Counted from the first letter of the stretch, positions 25,514 to 35,390 are shown. The stretch is 64,000 nt of DNA from Fluviispira sanaruensis (GCF_004295685.1 NZ_AP019368.1:490001-554000), one strand, 5' to 3'. Made by a program: numbers and translations. The notes: generated from the letters alone by a model not told the origin.

Positions 25514-27424
25514 TTATGAATTGGATTCAAACTCAGCGTCAACAACTCCATCTTTATTTTTGGAATTATTTTGCTTGTTGTTTGTATCGTCTGCTGTCTG
25601 TGCGCCGCCTGGTTGCGCGCCTGTGTTTTTATACATTTCTTCAGCAAGCTTGTGTGCTTTTGCTTCGAGAGAAGCAATTGCGGCTTCGAGAGCAACTTTG
25701 TCTTCGCTCTTTGTTTCGAGAACAGAGCGAGCGCTTGCAAGTTCAGTTTCAAGCGATGACTTCATTTCTGCAGGAAGTTTGTCACCATTTTCACGGAGAT
25801 TCTTTTCTGTTTGGAAAATAATGCTGTCAAGCTTGTTGCGTACGTCGATTGTTTCACGACGTGTTTTGTCTTCAGCAGCATGACGTTCTGCTTCTTCCAT
25901 CATGCGTTTGATGTCAGCTTCAGAAAGTCCACCCGAGTTTGTCACAGTGATTTTTTGTTCTTTACTTGTCCCAAGATCTTTTGCGGAAACATTCAAAATC
26001 CCGTTTGCGTCGATATCGAAAGTCACTTCGATTTGTGGAACGCCACGTGGTGCAGAAGGAATTTCAGATAAATTGAAGCGGCCGAGTGAGCGGTTGTCGC
26101 GTGCCATTTCGCGTTCACCTTGGAAAACACCAATTTCAACGCTTGTTTGATTATCTGCAGCCGTAGAGAAAATTTGGCTTGCACGCTTTGGAATGGTGCT
26201 ATTGCGTTCAATAAGCTTTGTAAATACGCCGCCTAAAGTTTCAATTCCGAGGCTGAGCGGAGTTACGTCGAGCAAGAGAACGTCTTTCACTTCTCCACCG
26301 AGAACGCCTGCTTGAACGGCTGCTCCCACTGCAACAACTTCGTCAGGGTTCACAGAGCGGTTTGGTTCTTTTTTGAAGAATGCTTTTACTTTTTCGCCAA
26401 CCAAAGGAATACGAGTGGAGCCACCGACCATAACAACTTCGTCAATTTGATCGATACTGAGGTTTGCGTCACGCAAAGCGCTGCGGCAAGGCTCTATAGT
26501 TTTGTCAATAATATCCATGATCATTTGTTCAAACTGGGAGCGCATAAGGCTCACAGCCAAGTGTTTAGGGCCTGTTTGGTCAGCAGTCAAATAAGGAAGA
26601 TTGATATCAACTTTAGTTTGGCTAGAGAGTTCAATCTTAGCTTTTTCAGCAGCTTCTTTTAAGCGTTGCATAGCCATAGGGTCTTTAGAGACGTCCATGG
26701 ATGTTTGTTTTTTAAATTCAGCAACGAGGAAGTCGATGAGGCGTTCATCCACGTTGTCACCGCCAAGGTGTGTGTCACCGTTTGTAGAAAGAACTTCAAC
26801 AACGTTGTCACCAACTTCAAGTACAGATACGTCGAAAGTACCACCACCAAAGTCATAAACAGCAATTTTTTGGTTTGTTTTCTTGTCAAGACCGTATGCA
26901 AGAGCCGCTGCGGTTGGTTCGTTAATAATACGAAGAACTTCAAGTCCTGCGATTTTACCAGCATCTTTAGTTGCTTGTCTTTGTGAGTCATTAAAGTAAG
27001 CCGGAACAGTGATCACCGCTTTTGTTACTGTTTGGCCAAGATAACTTTCTGCTGCTTCTTTTAATTTTTGAAGAACCTTCGCAGAAATCTCTGGAGGAGC
27101 CATATCTTTGCCGCCAATTTCAAATAAGATCTTATCACTAGGACCTTTTTTTACAGTGTATGGCATTTTGTTGGCTTCTTCTGTGCGCTCTGCATAGTGG
27201 CTGCCGATAAAGCGTTTTGCAGAGTAAATAGTATTGCGTGGGTTTGTCACGGCTTGGTTACGTGCAGCGCGGCCTACAATAAATTCACCGTCTCGTGTAT
27301 ATGCTACAACAGAGGGAGTGGTGCGCTCGCCTTCTTGATTAGCAATTACGATGGGTTTGCCGTTTTCCATAACTGCAACAACTGAGTTGGTTGTACCTAA
27401 GTCAATACCAATAATTTTACTCAT
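25514..27424 (-). CDS. dnaK: Chaperone DnaK (Hsp70)
   Basis: 636 aa, standard length. The N-terminal ATPase has [32 protein letters not shown] and [13 protein letters not shown]. The linker [18 protein letters not shown] leads to the substrate-binding domain, and the lid has a Gln/Asn/Asp-rich tail ending in a DAEFE motif near the C-terminus ([10 protein letters not shown]). It folds and protects proteins with ATP. Neither grpE nor dnaJ is adjacent. A strong GGAGG precedes the start and a 14-bp palindrome lies about 85 bases upstream. Confidence 0.98.
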   Translation of the reverse strand: MSKIIGIDLGTTNSVVAVMENGKPIVIANQEGERTTPSVVAYTRDGEFIVGRAARNQAVTNPRNTIYSAKRFIGSHYAERTEEANKMPYTVKKGPSDKILFEIGGKDMAPPEISAKVLQKLKEAAESYLGQTVTKAVITVPAYFNDSQRQATKDAGKIAGLEVLRIINEPTAAALAYGLDKKTNQKIAVYDFGGGTFDVSVLEVGDNVVEVLSTNGDTHLGGDNVDERLIDFLVAEFKKQTSMDVSKDPMAMQRLKEAAEKAKIELSSQTKVDINLPYLTADQTGPKHLAVSLMRSQFEQMIMDIIDKTIEPCRSALRDANLSIDQIDEVVMVGGSTRIPLVGEKVKAFFKKEPNRSVNPDEVVAVGAAVQAGVLGGEVKDVLLLDVTPLSLGIETLGGVFTKLIERNSTIPKRASQIFSTAADNQTSVEIGVFQGEREMARDNRSLGRFNLSEIPSAPRGVPQIEVTFDIDANGILNVSAKDLGTSKEQKITVTNSGGLSEADIKRMMEEAERHAAEDKTRRETIDVRNKLDSIIFQTEKNLRENGDKLPAEMKSSLETELASARSVLETKSEDKVALEAAIASLEAKAHKLAEEMYKNTGAQPGGAQTADDTNNKQNNSKNKDGVVDAEFESNS

Positions 27425-27508
27425 ACTAAAAACCTCCGAGGTAAGGAAATGAAAATTAAGCTCTTTTTATTGAAATAGAATTAAGAAAAGAAATTAGTAT
27501 TTTTAGCC

Positions 27509-27522
27509 GCTTGTCGACAAGC
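27509..27522. promoter_or_regulatory. 14-bp palindrome upstream of dnaK
   Basis: GCTTGTCGACAAGC is a perfect 14-bp palindrome in the 280-base divergent spacer between dnaK and dedA. Read toward dnaK it contains TCGACA, five of six matches to a -35 box, so a repressor bound here would mask the promoter. It does not match the CIRCE repeat. The regulator is unknown. Confidence 0.4.
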
Positions 27523-27704
27523 AAAAAACACAGGCTGCATTTCTTTTCCTGCTTGCGAGGAACATAAGCACCGATTTTATTGTGTCAACACAGAAAGTCA
27601 GAAATCTATTTTGAATGCGTAAGTATATGTTTGCGTGCTTTGCTAGTATCAGTTAAATGGGGATATGCTGAGTTAATTTTTTTTTACACAGTTTTGGAGT
27701 TACC

Positions 27705-28370
27705 GTGTTGTTAGATAGCCTTATCGAATTTTTTACAACTTATGGTTATATCGCTGTATTTGGTGTTCTTTTGCTTTGTGGATTTGGCCTACCTATTCCT
27801 GAAGATATTACCTTAGTTGCGGGTGGAGTTATCTCCTCTGTTGCTTGCGCCGTGGATGGGACATTTATGCAGGCCCTTCAATCTTGTCATCAGGTGCATT
27901 TAATGTTTGCAGTTTCCATGGCAGGCGTGTTGATTGGTGATAGCACAATGTTTTTTTTAGGATATATATTTGGCAATAAACTTTTAAAAGTAAAGTTTTT
28001 TGCTCGTATCGTGACACAAGATCGTTATAATTGGACCCAAAGCAAATTTGAAAAATATGGTTTTTGGTTTATTTTTGCAGCACGCTTTATGCCTGGACTC
28101 CGCTCACCTATTTACGTCGTTACGGGGATCACCCGCAAAGTTTCTTATATTAAATTTATTTTAACAGATGGACTTGCTGCTATTATCAGCGTGCCTCTTT
28201 GGGTCTATTTAGGTTTTTGGGGGCAAAGACAATTGACAGGTTCATCTGAGCTTGAGCATTATGTTAAAAAAGGGCAGATGGGTATCATTACCATAATAGG
28301 CATAGCAATTGTAAGTCTAATTATTATCTGGTATATAAAGAAAAAAATAAAAGAAAAAACAAATATATAA
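27705..28370 (+). CDS. DedA family membrane protein
   Basis: 221 aa, GTG start with GGAG five bases upstream. DedA/SNARE-associated domain: GYIAVFGVLLLCGFGLPIPEDITLVAGG (residues 13-40) includes the conserved E/D, then G-D-S-T-M-F-F-L-G-Y and F-A-A-R-F-M-P-G-L-R-S-P-I-Y, whose F-x-x-R-x-x-P-G-x-R is the second family motif. Members flip undecaprenyl phosphate or phospholipids in the inner membrane. It is followed after 26 bases by the pseudo-protease gene. Confidence 0.9.
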   Translation: MLLDSLIEFFTTYGYIAVFGVLLLCGFGLPIPEDITLVAGGVISSVACAVDGTFMQALQSCHQVHLMFAVSMAGVLIGDSTMFFLGYIFGNKLLKVKFFARIVTQDRYNWTQSKFEKYGFWFIFAARFMPGLRSPIYVVTGITRKVSYIKFILTDGLAAIISVPLWVYLGFWGQRQLTGSSELEHYVKKGQMGIITIIGIAIVSLIIIWYIKKKIKEKTNI

Positions 28371-28396
28371 TTTTTTAAAAAATAGGTGAAAATAAA

Positions 28397-29062
28397 ATGG
28401 GATCTTTTTCAGAGTCTACAATAGCATTTGGTATTTTAAAATATTTAGGATTTTTAATAGCTATTATATCGAGTCAAGCTGCTATTGCCATTATGGCAAG
28501 AAGAAGGGGCGATAATTCGATGCAAACAAGTTCTATGGCGACCCTTAATCCTGTCCCACATATTGATCCATTGGGCACAGTGATATTTCCAATAATTACT
28601 ATTTTAATGAATTCCCCAATCGTCTTTGGTTGGCCAAAAAGATTTAATATCGATACACGCTCATTTAGAAATATTAAAAAAGACATAAATATTATTTATT
28701 TGTCTGGTATTGGGATGAATTTTATAATCGCAATTATTTGTATGCTTTTATTGCGTTTTAGTGGCATGGGAGTGATTTTACCAACGAATTTATTAGACTT
28801 CACAAAGCCCGAGTTACAAATTGGCTTAATCGTTTCATTAATCGGGATATCAAATATAACAATTGGGGCTTTATCACTTTTGCCGATGCCAGGTCTGCCT
28901 GGTTGGAATATTCTTATCAATAATTTGCCATATAAATCTGCCAATACAGTGAGTAACAATGCAAATATGATATCGATTGCAGGGTTATTGCTGATTGTGT
29001 TTGGCGCTTTAAATTTCTTTTTTAAATTTTTCTTTTATTTATTTATATTAGGAACTAATTGA
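28397..29062 (+). CDS. Site-2-protease-like (M50) membrane protein without catalytic residues
   Basis: 221 aa with about five membrane helices. The M50 landmarks are plain: TLNPVPHIDPLGTVIFPII, V-F-G-W-P-K-R-F-N-I, F-R-N-I-K-K-D and the second-helix NxxxGALSLLPMPGLPGW. But the HExxH site reads S26-Q-A-A-I30 when aligned through the following RGD/RLGD, and the later metal ligand in L-P-x-P-x-L-D-G-G is Pro (LPMPGLPGW). It should therefore not bind zinc or cleave. It may act as an inactive relative or have another role. It lies between dedA and the DHH gene. Confidence 0.8.
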   Translation: MGSFSESTIAFGILKYLGFLIAIISSQAAIAIMARRRGDNSMQTSSMATLNPVPHIDPLGTVIFPIITILMNSPIVFGWPKRFNIDTRSFRNIKKDINIIYLSGIGMNFIIAIICMLLLRFSGMGVILPTNLLDFTKPELQIGLIVSLIGISNITIGALSLLPMPGLPGWNILINNLPYKSANTVSNNANMISIAGLLLIVFGALNFFFKFFFYLFILGTN

Positions 29063-29078
29063 TAATGGTAATAACATA

Positions 29079-30143
29079 ATGGCACACGATAAAATCTATA
29101 CGATCTACAGTCACTCCGATGCAGATGGGGGGATAGCGGCCGCATTATTTTCAAAATTTATAAACGATAAATATGCAAAATATGGTTGGTATATAAATGT
29201 GCAGCCTGTCAATCACGTGTCGAGTTTAGGTGAGTGGAGTTTAAATGAAATCAAATGGCCCTGCTCAATCTTAGATTTTACATTGCATCCTTCTTTACTA
29301 AGTGAAAGATTTTTCACGCAAAAATTTGCGCTCGAAAAAAGTGGCGAGTCTAAGAAATCTATACCGGACTGTTATTGGCTTGATCATCATCCAACGGGAT
29401 CGAGTTATCCATTTTTAACCGAACAAAATACTGCCGAGATTCTCCCAAATGTTATCACAAAATGGGATATATCAGCGATTAGCACCCCTGGCCTTTTGCG
29501 CACGCATCAACATGAACTTGAGTTGCCTGCAAAACTAATGAAAGAATACGAAGAATTTATTGACTATGCCGAAATTATTGATGGAGCACTCTACGCGACC
29601 TGTGAAGCTGCACATGATTACTCTTCAACAGCTGTAAAGTTACAAGTTTTATTCAATCCAAGCCATCCGGCTATTCATAATGAAACGCTTTATAAAAGAA
29701 TTGTAAAACAAATCACAAAAAGTCCATCCATAGAAGAATTATTTGATTCCGATTCGCTCTACTCAGCAATATTTAGCTTTGAAGAGCAAATTTTTAATAA
29801 ACAACTGCGACTTTATAAAAAGAATACAAAGCTCAAAGGAAAAGTTGCTTTTGCAAATTTCAGTGAAAGTCGTGAATTTTCAGGGATGGGTCGCTTTGTG
29901 CCATATATGATATTTACTGAAGCCCAATATGCGTTGCATATCATGCCAAGTTTTAACAAAGGATATTCATCCCTTTCCTGTGGAATTAATCCATGGAATA
30001 AACCTGCAGATGCAAACAAACATTTAGGAAATTATTTTGCCAAGAATTTTTCTGGAGGTGGGCATGCGTTTGTTGCGGGTGGCAAAGTCATGAATCATGA
30101 ATTTGCCAAAATTGAACAATTATTAGAGTTTTTAAATGAATGA
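29079..30143 (+). CDS. DHH-family phosphoesterase-like protein
   Basis: 354 aa. The N-terminal metal motif is SHSDADGGIAAALF (D14 and D16), a second Asp appears in ILDFTLHP, and WLDHHPTG is the DHH motif that names the family. The C-terminal FSGGGHAFVAGG matches the DHHA1 substrate-binding loop. Family members hydrolyse short RNAs, cyclic dinucleotides or pyrophosphate; the substrate is not evident here. Its end overlaps the methyltransferase start by eight bases, implying coupling. Confidence 0.85.
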   Translation: MAHDKIYTIYSHSDADGGIAAALFSKFINDKYAKYGWYINVQPVNHVSSLGEWSLNEIKWPCSILDFTLHPSLLSERFFTQKFALEKSGESKKSIPDCYWLDHHPTGSSYPFLTEQNTAEILPNVITKWDISAISTPGLLRTHQHELELPAKLMKEYEEFIDYAEIIDGALYATCEAAHDYSSTAVKLQVLFNPSHPAIHNETLYKRIVKQITKSPSIEELFDSDSLYSAIFSFEEQIFNKQLRLYKKNTKLKGKVAFANFSESREFSGMGRFVPYMIFTEAQYALHIMPSFNKGYSSLSCGINPWNKPADANKHLGNYFAKNFSGGGHAFVAGGKVMNHEFAKIEQLLEFLNE

Positions 30144-31329
30144 CTTTTTTTGGGATTTCTATTCTAATGAAAAAGTCATTTTGAGTGAAGTGTTAAATTC
30201 CGTTATAGTTGGTGATAATCTTTTTGTCTTAGAAAAATTAAATAAATATTACGCAAATAAAATAAAACTAATTTATATCGATCCTCCTTATAATACGAAA
30301 AAAAAATTTGTATACAATGATAATTTTGGTAGCCATCAGCATTGGTCGCAGATGATGAAATTGCGCCTTGAAATTGCCTATAAATTGTTAAAAGAGGATG
30401 GATTTATTTTTATAAGTATTGATGACAATGAAGTACATTATTTACGCATGCTCATGGACAGTATTTTTGGTGAAGAAAATTTTAGAAATTGTATTGTTGT
30501 TCCAAGAGGAATAAAAAATGTTCAATCACAGTTTTCTACCTCACAAAAAATTACTATTGGGCATGAATATCTTTTATTTTATAGCAAAAATAAAAATATA
30601 AAAATTAAAAAATTTGAATTTGATCGCAAAGAATTAAGAAAAGGGATTTGGAATAACCATTGGCGAGGCACGGAAAGGCCTAATTTGCGCTATGAATTAT
30701 TTGGGATTATTCCTAAAAAAGGACAATGGCGTTGGAGCAAAGAGCGCAGCGAAAAAGCAGTAGAGAATTATCATCTTATGTTTCAGGATCTAAAAAAAAT
30801 ATTCTGCAATTTATTAATGGAAGATTTATTTTTAAAACAAGAATTAATTGACAACTGGTACATGGAAAATACTTCACATGGCAAAAAAATTGATCTTTTG
30901 CGTTTAAATAAAAATAATAAGCCAGAGCATTATATTTCTCCCTCATATAAAAGGATGGGAAATGATGTGTGGTTTGATATAAAATGCACCGGCAGTTATG
31001 ATCTCAGAAAAATAATTCCTGAAGCACATTTTGATATGCCAAAGCCAATCGATCTTATTAAAAGAATTGTGAATTTAATCACAAATCCTCTTGAAAATGA
31101 TATTATATTGGATTTCTTTGCTGGCTCTGGCACCACGGGACAAGCCGTTTTTCAGCAAAACATGGAAGACAAAGGTAATAGAAAAGTTATTTTAGTTCAG
31201 CTTTTTAAAAAAATAGAGGGGCTCTCTCAATACGAAATTCATTCTTTAGCAGAGCTTGCTTATAAAAGACTCGATCTCTTTATCAAGAAAAATAACTTAG
31301 ATTGTTCCTTTAAATTTTTGCAGTCTTAG
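30136..31329 (+). CDS. DNA adenine/cytosine-N4 methyltransferase, type III Mod-like
   Basis: 397 aa. DPPYNTKKKFVYNDNF near residues 52-67 is the catalytic DPPY block, followed by WSQMMKLRLEIAYKLLKEDG and FISIDDNEVHYLRM, both typical of type III Mod enzymes. The SAM-binding FFAGSGTTGQAV is near residue 333. The order DPPY before FxGxG marks the beta class. It is shorter than usual Mod subunits (over 600 aa) and has no Res partner, so it is an orphan. It is coupled to the DHH gene. Its last 20 bases overlap lnt. Confidence 0.88.
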   Translation: MNDFFWDFYSNEKVILSEVLNSVIVGDNLFVLEKLNKYYANKIKLIYIDPPYNTKKKFVYNDNFGSHQHWSQMMKLRLEIAYKLLKEDGFIFISIDDNEVHYLRMLMDSIFGEENFRNCIVVPRGIKNVQSQFSTSQKITIGHEYLLFYSKNKNIKIKKFEFDRKELRKGIWNNHWRGTERPNLRYELFGIIPKKGQWRWSKERSEKAVENYHLMFQDLKKIFCNLLMEDLFLKQELIDNWYMENTSHGKKIDLLRLNKNNKPEHYISPSYKRMGNDVWFDIKCTGSYDLRKIIPEAHFDMPKPIDLIKRIVNLITNPLENDIILDFFAGSGTTGQAVFQQNMEDKGNRKVILVQLFKKIEGLSQYEIHSLAELAYKRLDLFIKKNNLDCSFKFLQS

Positions 31330-32779
31330 GTTTTTTAATAGGAATACTTAATAAAATCAATAAAAAACTATTTACCCCTAAAATATATAAAAATAAATGT
31401 GGATATTTTGAAAAAAAAGTATCACCCTTTCCTAAAGGAACAGCCACTATAGCATAGGTTGTTTTTGTTTCTGAGGTCGTTATCTTGCTTAATATTTTTC
31501 CTGTTTCATCACTCACCATTAATATTCCTTGAGCGGGAGCGCGTACGACTGAAAATCCACCCTCAATACCTCTAAAAATTGCTATTTTTCCGTGTAACCA
31601 GGCGTCTGTAACAAAATCCAAAGCGGGGACAAAAACAATGCTGGCTTTTTGCTCTGAGTTTGCCAGTGCTGTTGCTTGAAAATCCATATCTTTACAGATG
31701 GCAATTCCAAACTTATTTTGCTCATAGTTAAAACCTAAAAAACTCTTACCTGGCGTCAATTCAGGCAAGCTATTCTTTGTCTTTATTTCGAAACCTGGTA
31801 ATAAATAATTTTTATTATATGTTGTTGTGAGAACACCTTCTTGAGAAAATATCCAGGCAGAATTATAATTTTTATTGTCTATATTCATGCGACGAATCCC
31901 TATGATTATCATCACATCATTTTTCTTGGCCGATTCTGCAATTAAGTTTGCAATTGAAGATTCATACTTAGTTGTTAGGGTTACAATTTTTTCCGGGAAG
32001 ACTATAATTTGTGCACCATCCTTCTTAAGAGCTGGAATGAGTGCTAAATATTTATGAATTACTTCGGTTGCAGTTTTTTCATTTGGGATAAAAGATAATG
32101 CAAATAAACTATCGATGGAGGCTAATCCAACTTTAATTTTTTCTGATTTATTGTCTTCCAATGAATTTATTCGCCAGAAGCCAAATATAATTACAGAGAG
32201 AAAAATGATAAAAGTGGGTAGAAAAGATATAAGTGATTTTTTGCAGCCATTTATTACCAAAATATAGATTGCTTGTGCTAAAGAAAAAGAGAATAGATAA
32301 ATTAAAAAGGTAACGGCATATAACCCTGCAATGGAAACAATCTGAATTAACGGTAGATTATCAATTTGACTGTATGCTAAACTGCCAAAAGTTCCATGGT
32401 CTGATATGAGTGAAAAAATAAATTCTGTAAAGGCAAAGAGCGAAGGTGGGAAAAATACGAGATACCATTTTTTGTTTAATAAAAATATATATTTACTTAA
32501 CAAAATAAGACACGAATAAACTAATGATTTGAAAATAAGAGTTAAAATAATATCAGGCAATGTTTTAAAATATTCAAAATAGCTTAGGCTTCCTATAAAA
32601 AAGGATATAAGAGCTAGTAATGCAGTCCTTTTATAATTATTAAAAAAAGAATAAAGAAAAATTGGTGTGGCTGCAAACCAAATTAAAAAACCCGTATTAT
32701 TAAAACCCGAAGAAAAATATGAGCTGTTCGAACTTATAAAAAGTGCAATAAAAAATACCAAAATTTCAATTTTCTTCAT
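31310..32779 (-). CDS. lnt: Apolipoprotein N-acyltransferase-like protein
   Basis: 489 aa. About seven membrane helices in residues 1-205, then a nitrilase-like domain with the E-K-C triad: Glu in IVFPEKIVTL, Lys in YNKNYLLPGFE, Cys in G-I-A-I-C-K-D-M-D-F. Lnt adds the third acyl chain to lipoproteins in the inner membrane. The Cys motif ICKDMDF differs from the usual ICYE, so this belongs to a divergent branch. Convergent overlap of 20 bases with the methyltransferase. Confidence 0.85.
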   Translation of the reverse strand: MKKIEILVFFIALFISSNSSYFSSGFNNTGFLIWFAATPIFLYSFFNNYKRTALLALISFFIGSLSYFEYFKTLPDIILTLIFKSLVYSCLILLSKYIFLLNKKWYLVFFPPSLFAFTEFIFSLISDHGTFGSLAYSQIDNLPLIQIVSIAGLYAVTFLIYLFSFSLAQAIYILVINGCKKSLISFLPTFIIFLSVIIFGFWRINSLEDNKSEKIKVGLASIDSLFALSFIPNEKTATEVIHKYLALIPALKKDGAQIIVFPEKIVTLTTKYESSIANLIAESAKKNDVMIIIGIRRMNIDNKNYNSAWIFSQEGVLTTTYNKNYLLPGFEIKTKNSLPELTPGKSFLGFNYEQNKFGIAICKDMDFQATALANSEQKASIVFVPALDFVTDAWLHGKIAIFRGIEGGFSVVRAPAQGILMVSDETGKILSKITTSETKTTYAIVAVPLGKGDTFFSKYPHLFLYILGVNSFLLILLSIPIKKPKTAKI

Positions 32780-32833
32780 GAAAAAACCTGTAATAAAATA
32801 ATAAATATTTAATTGAATTAATTATAAGAAGAT

Positions 32834-34192
32834 TCAAGTCCCAAAGGTGATAAACTCTTCCTCGCCGGCTGGTGAGGGAGCGGGTGTTTCTGGTGCTTTA
32901 ACTTCTTCAAATCCACCCATAATGAAATCCATTTGTGCACCTGTCAATAAATATTTTTCTTTGCTTTCTGGAGTTGGTGCTTCTTGGGGTTTAGGAGTTT
33001 GTGCAGGATCTCCTTTAGCTTCTTTTTGTAATCGATCTAAAAGTTTTTGAGGTTTAGTATATTCTTTAGGGGATTTTTCCATTGCTTTTTTTGCATAATC
33101 TAATGCTTTTGGATTATCGCCTAGTTTTGAATATGCGAGGGCAATATTATATAGTAATAAATGTTCTCTTACTTGGTCATCTAAAACTTTAATAGCATTT
33201 TTATATAAAGTAACGCCTTCACCATATTTTCCGGCTTTGACTAAAAGGATTCCTTTGTTATTAAAAAAACTTGCAAGTTCAGCTCCTTTTTTTAAGTTTG
33301 CTAGAACTTTTTTACTTTCATCCGTTTTGCCTTGAGTTGCGAGCGCGCGTCCTAAACCATAAGTTGCGCGTTCATCATTTGGATTTAGTTTTAAAATAGA
33401 ACTAAAGTTTTCTTCAGCTTTATCAGCTTCTCCAGATCCTAAATGCAGTTCGCCAATCACAAGCAATCGATCGATATTATGTGGACTGTATAATTTTGCT
33501 TTTTCAAGAACTTTCATGGCATCGTCAAAGCGATTTGTTTTAATATATACTTTTGACATCAAGTTTAGAGCCATAATATGATTCTGGTCAATTTTAAGAA
33601 CTTTATTTAAAAACTCTTCCGCTTTTTTTATTTGTTGAGCTCTTAGTAAGAGTTCAGCATATAAAGTCAAATAGCGAAGAGATTTTGGATCTTGCTTAAT
33701 TCTTGGCAAAATAAGATCTTCAGCTTGTTTATATTTTTTATCGATAAGAGCATTGTTAAATTGAGTTTGAAAATTTTTATCACTATTGGGATTTTTATGT
33801 TGTTCACCTAATTCTTCGAGACGCGCAATAAATGCCTTTTCTGCAATAGGCTTAGTGACTGTTTCAAAAAAACTAAATTCAGAAAGAATGGCCTTATCTT
33901 CTCTGCCAATACTCCCAACTAATGGAACGCAAAATGTCTCTCTAACTTTTTTTTCAGAATGAGTTTTTATATATTGAACAAGGGCTATACCCGAAAAAAT
34001 TGGCATACGCACATCGACGATCACTAAATCATAAAACTCTTGTGACTCTTCTAATTCCTTGAGTGCTTTATCAGCACTTAAAAATGTTTTGTAATTTTTA
34101 TTTCCTAATTTAACAAATATTTTTTCAACTTGTGAAAGAATATCTGGATCGTCATCGACAACCATAATATGATTAAATGCAAATTGTGTCAT
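32834..34192 (-). CDS. Response regulator receiver protein with TPR repeats
   Basis: 452 aa. The receiver covers residues 8-130 with acidic D13-D14, phospho-acceptor D60 (DLVIVDVRMP) and K114 (VTKPI). From about 145 to 380 come six or so TPR units (for example EDLILPRIKQDPKSLRYLTL, YGLGRALATQGKTDESKKVL). A Pro-rich acidic tail follows. It is likely a phosphorylation-controlled scaffold. A paralog with altered receiver lies at 58,623. It is divergent from the CheX-like gene, suggesting shared motility signalling. Confidence 0.9.
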   Translation of the reverse strand: MTQFAFNHIMVVDDDPDILSQVEKIFVKLGNKNYKTFLSADKALKELEESQEFYDLVIVDVRMPIFSGIALVQYIKTHSEKKVRETFCVPLVGSIGREDKAILSEFSFFETVTKPIAEKAFIARLEELGEQHKNPNSDKNFQTQFNNALIDKKYKQAEDLILPRIKQDPKSLRYLTLYAELLLRAQQIKKAEEFLNKVLKIDQNHIMALNLMSKVYIKTNRFDDAMKVLEKAKLYSPHNIDRLLVIGELHLGSGEADKAEENFSSILKLNPNDERATYGLGRALATQGKTDESKKVLANLKKGAELASFFNNKGILLVKAGKYGEGVTLYKNAIKVLDDQVREHLLLYNIALAYSKLGDNPKALDYAKKAMEKSPKEYTKPQKLLDRLQKEAKGDPAQTPKPQEAPTPESKEKYLLTGAQMDFIMGGFEEVKAPETPAPSPAGEEEFITFGT

Positions 34193-34302
34193 TTTCTCCT
34201 CCGTCCGATCCTTTAGATTTTATCATAATCGCTCGATATCTCTTTATGTCAGTTAATTGCTACCAATGCTTACTAAATTCAGACAGAAAGAATGAAGGGA
34301 TA

Positions 34303-35148
34303 ATGTCAAGCCAAAACCCCTTAGAAAAAAAGTTAGATAGATACTATGAAGATATTATGAATAAAATTATGGAAATTTTGCAAACACAAAAAGATCTTCT
34401 TGGCGAAGAGAAAGACTTGAAAAAGGATGTTGCTAAATTAAAGGAACATGTATTAGAAATTAAAACCAATATTCAAGCAATTGAAGCAAAATTATCAAGT
34501 AAATCTTCTGGAATAAGTCATGTGAGTGGTTCTCATCAACCTCACCCCCCTTTAGGAACTTCGATCGCAAGTGCTGCGACACTTTCGTCAGCAGCGGGTT
34601 CAAATCAAGGTCAACAAACGGGTGCTCATTTGCCTGCTTCATCAAAAAGTCTAAAAGATTTTTTGGCGCAGGAGTTTGCAATATTTGATGTAAAAGTTTT
34701 AAACGCTTTTATAAAATCAACCAAAGAAGTGATAAAAACAAATACAAAAAATGATCCAACATTTTTGAAACCTGTGATTGAAGCTGGAATGACTTTACCA
34801 ATCGTTATTGCGGGAAAAATGCCCTTATCTCGCGATAAAGGAAAGGGAGCAATGGCGTTTAGTATGGCGCTAGAAGCTGCACAGGCTATTACGAAGGCAG
34901 TTTTTATGATGCCAGAGGATGGGAAGGTGAATGATGCGGATATTAAAGATGTGACAAGTGAAATTTGCAATCAAATCTGTGGAAAATCAAAATTAACTTT
35001 AAAAAGCGAAGGGTACAGTTTTGAAATTGGCTTACCCGAAATTCATCAAGGAAATCCAACAGAATTATTAGCAAAACTTGGGCATCCCAAAGTTGCTTTA
35101 CATTTTGAATATTTAAAGAAACCATTTTTTGTCTTTTTTTGGGGTTAG
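34303..35148 (+). CDS. CheX-like chemotaxis phosphatase with coiled-coil N-terminus
   Basis: 281 aa from the ATG at 34303 (AAGGGA upstream); a longer frame is in the divergent gene's leader. Residues 1-65 are a Lys/Glu coiled coil, 66-115 a Ser/Ala/Gly/Gln-rich linker, and about 120-281 a CheX domain. The phosphatase motif E-x-x-N is present in DVTSEICNQICGKSKLTL, followed by the F-E-I-G-L-P-E-I strand. CheX dephosphorylates CheY-P; the divergent receiver-TPR protein is a plausible partner. Confidence 0.8.
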   Translation: MSSQNPLEKKLDRYYEDIMNKIMEILQTQKDLLGEEKDLKKDVAKLKEHVLEIKTNIQAIEAKLSSKSSGISHVSGSHQPHPPLGTSIASAATLSSAAGSNQGQQTGAHLPASSKSLKDFLAQEFAIFDVKVLNAFIKSTKEVIKTNTKNDPTFLKPVIEAGMTLPIVIAGKMPLSRDKGKGAMAFSMALEAAQAITKAVFMMPEDGKVNDADIKDVTSEICNQICGKSKLTLKSEGYSFEIGLPEIHQGNPTELLAKLGHPKVALHFEYLKKPFFVFFWG

Positions 35149-35149
35149 A

Positions 35150-35194
35150 TTATTTAGATATATATATTATAAATAATTATATATATCTAAATAA
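35150..35194 (+). repeat. Perfect 17-bp AT-only inverted repeat downstream of the CheX-like gene
   Basis: TTATTTAGATATATATA (35150-35166) and TATATATATCTAAATAA (35178-35194) are perfectly complementary around an 11-base loop. It begins two bases after the stop codon. There is no T tract, so it could be a weak terminator, an RNA-stabilising hairpin or a binding site. Confidence 0.7.
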
Positions 35195-35390
35195 CTATAT
35201 TTAATGTTGAGCGGTTGTAATTTATTCAAAATTTGGGTGCGCATGACAATTGAATATTTAAGTTTTGTTACGCTAAAGTCATAATATAATAATATAAGAT
35301 TACCAGAAAAATAATATATCAATCCCTTGATAATTGAAAATACAGTGCTAGATTAAATTAGTCTCGTCTCTATTATAAAAGGAAATATTC

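Noticed and set aside
25510-27385. Many open frames on both strands within dnaK
   Set aside because: They are shadows of the dnaK codons; dnaK itself is full length and unambiguous.
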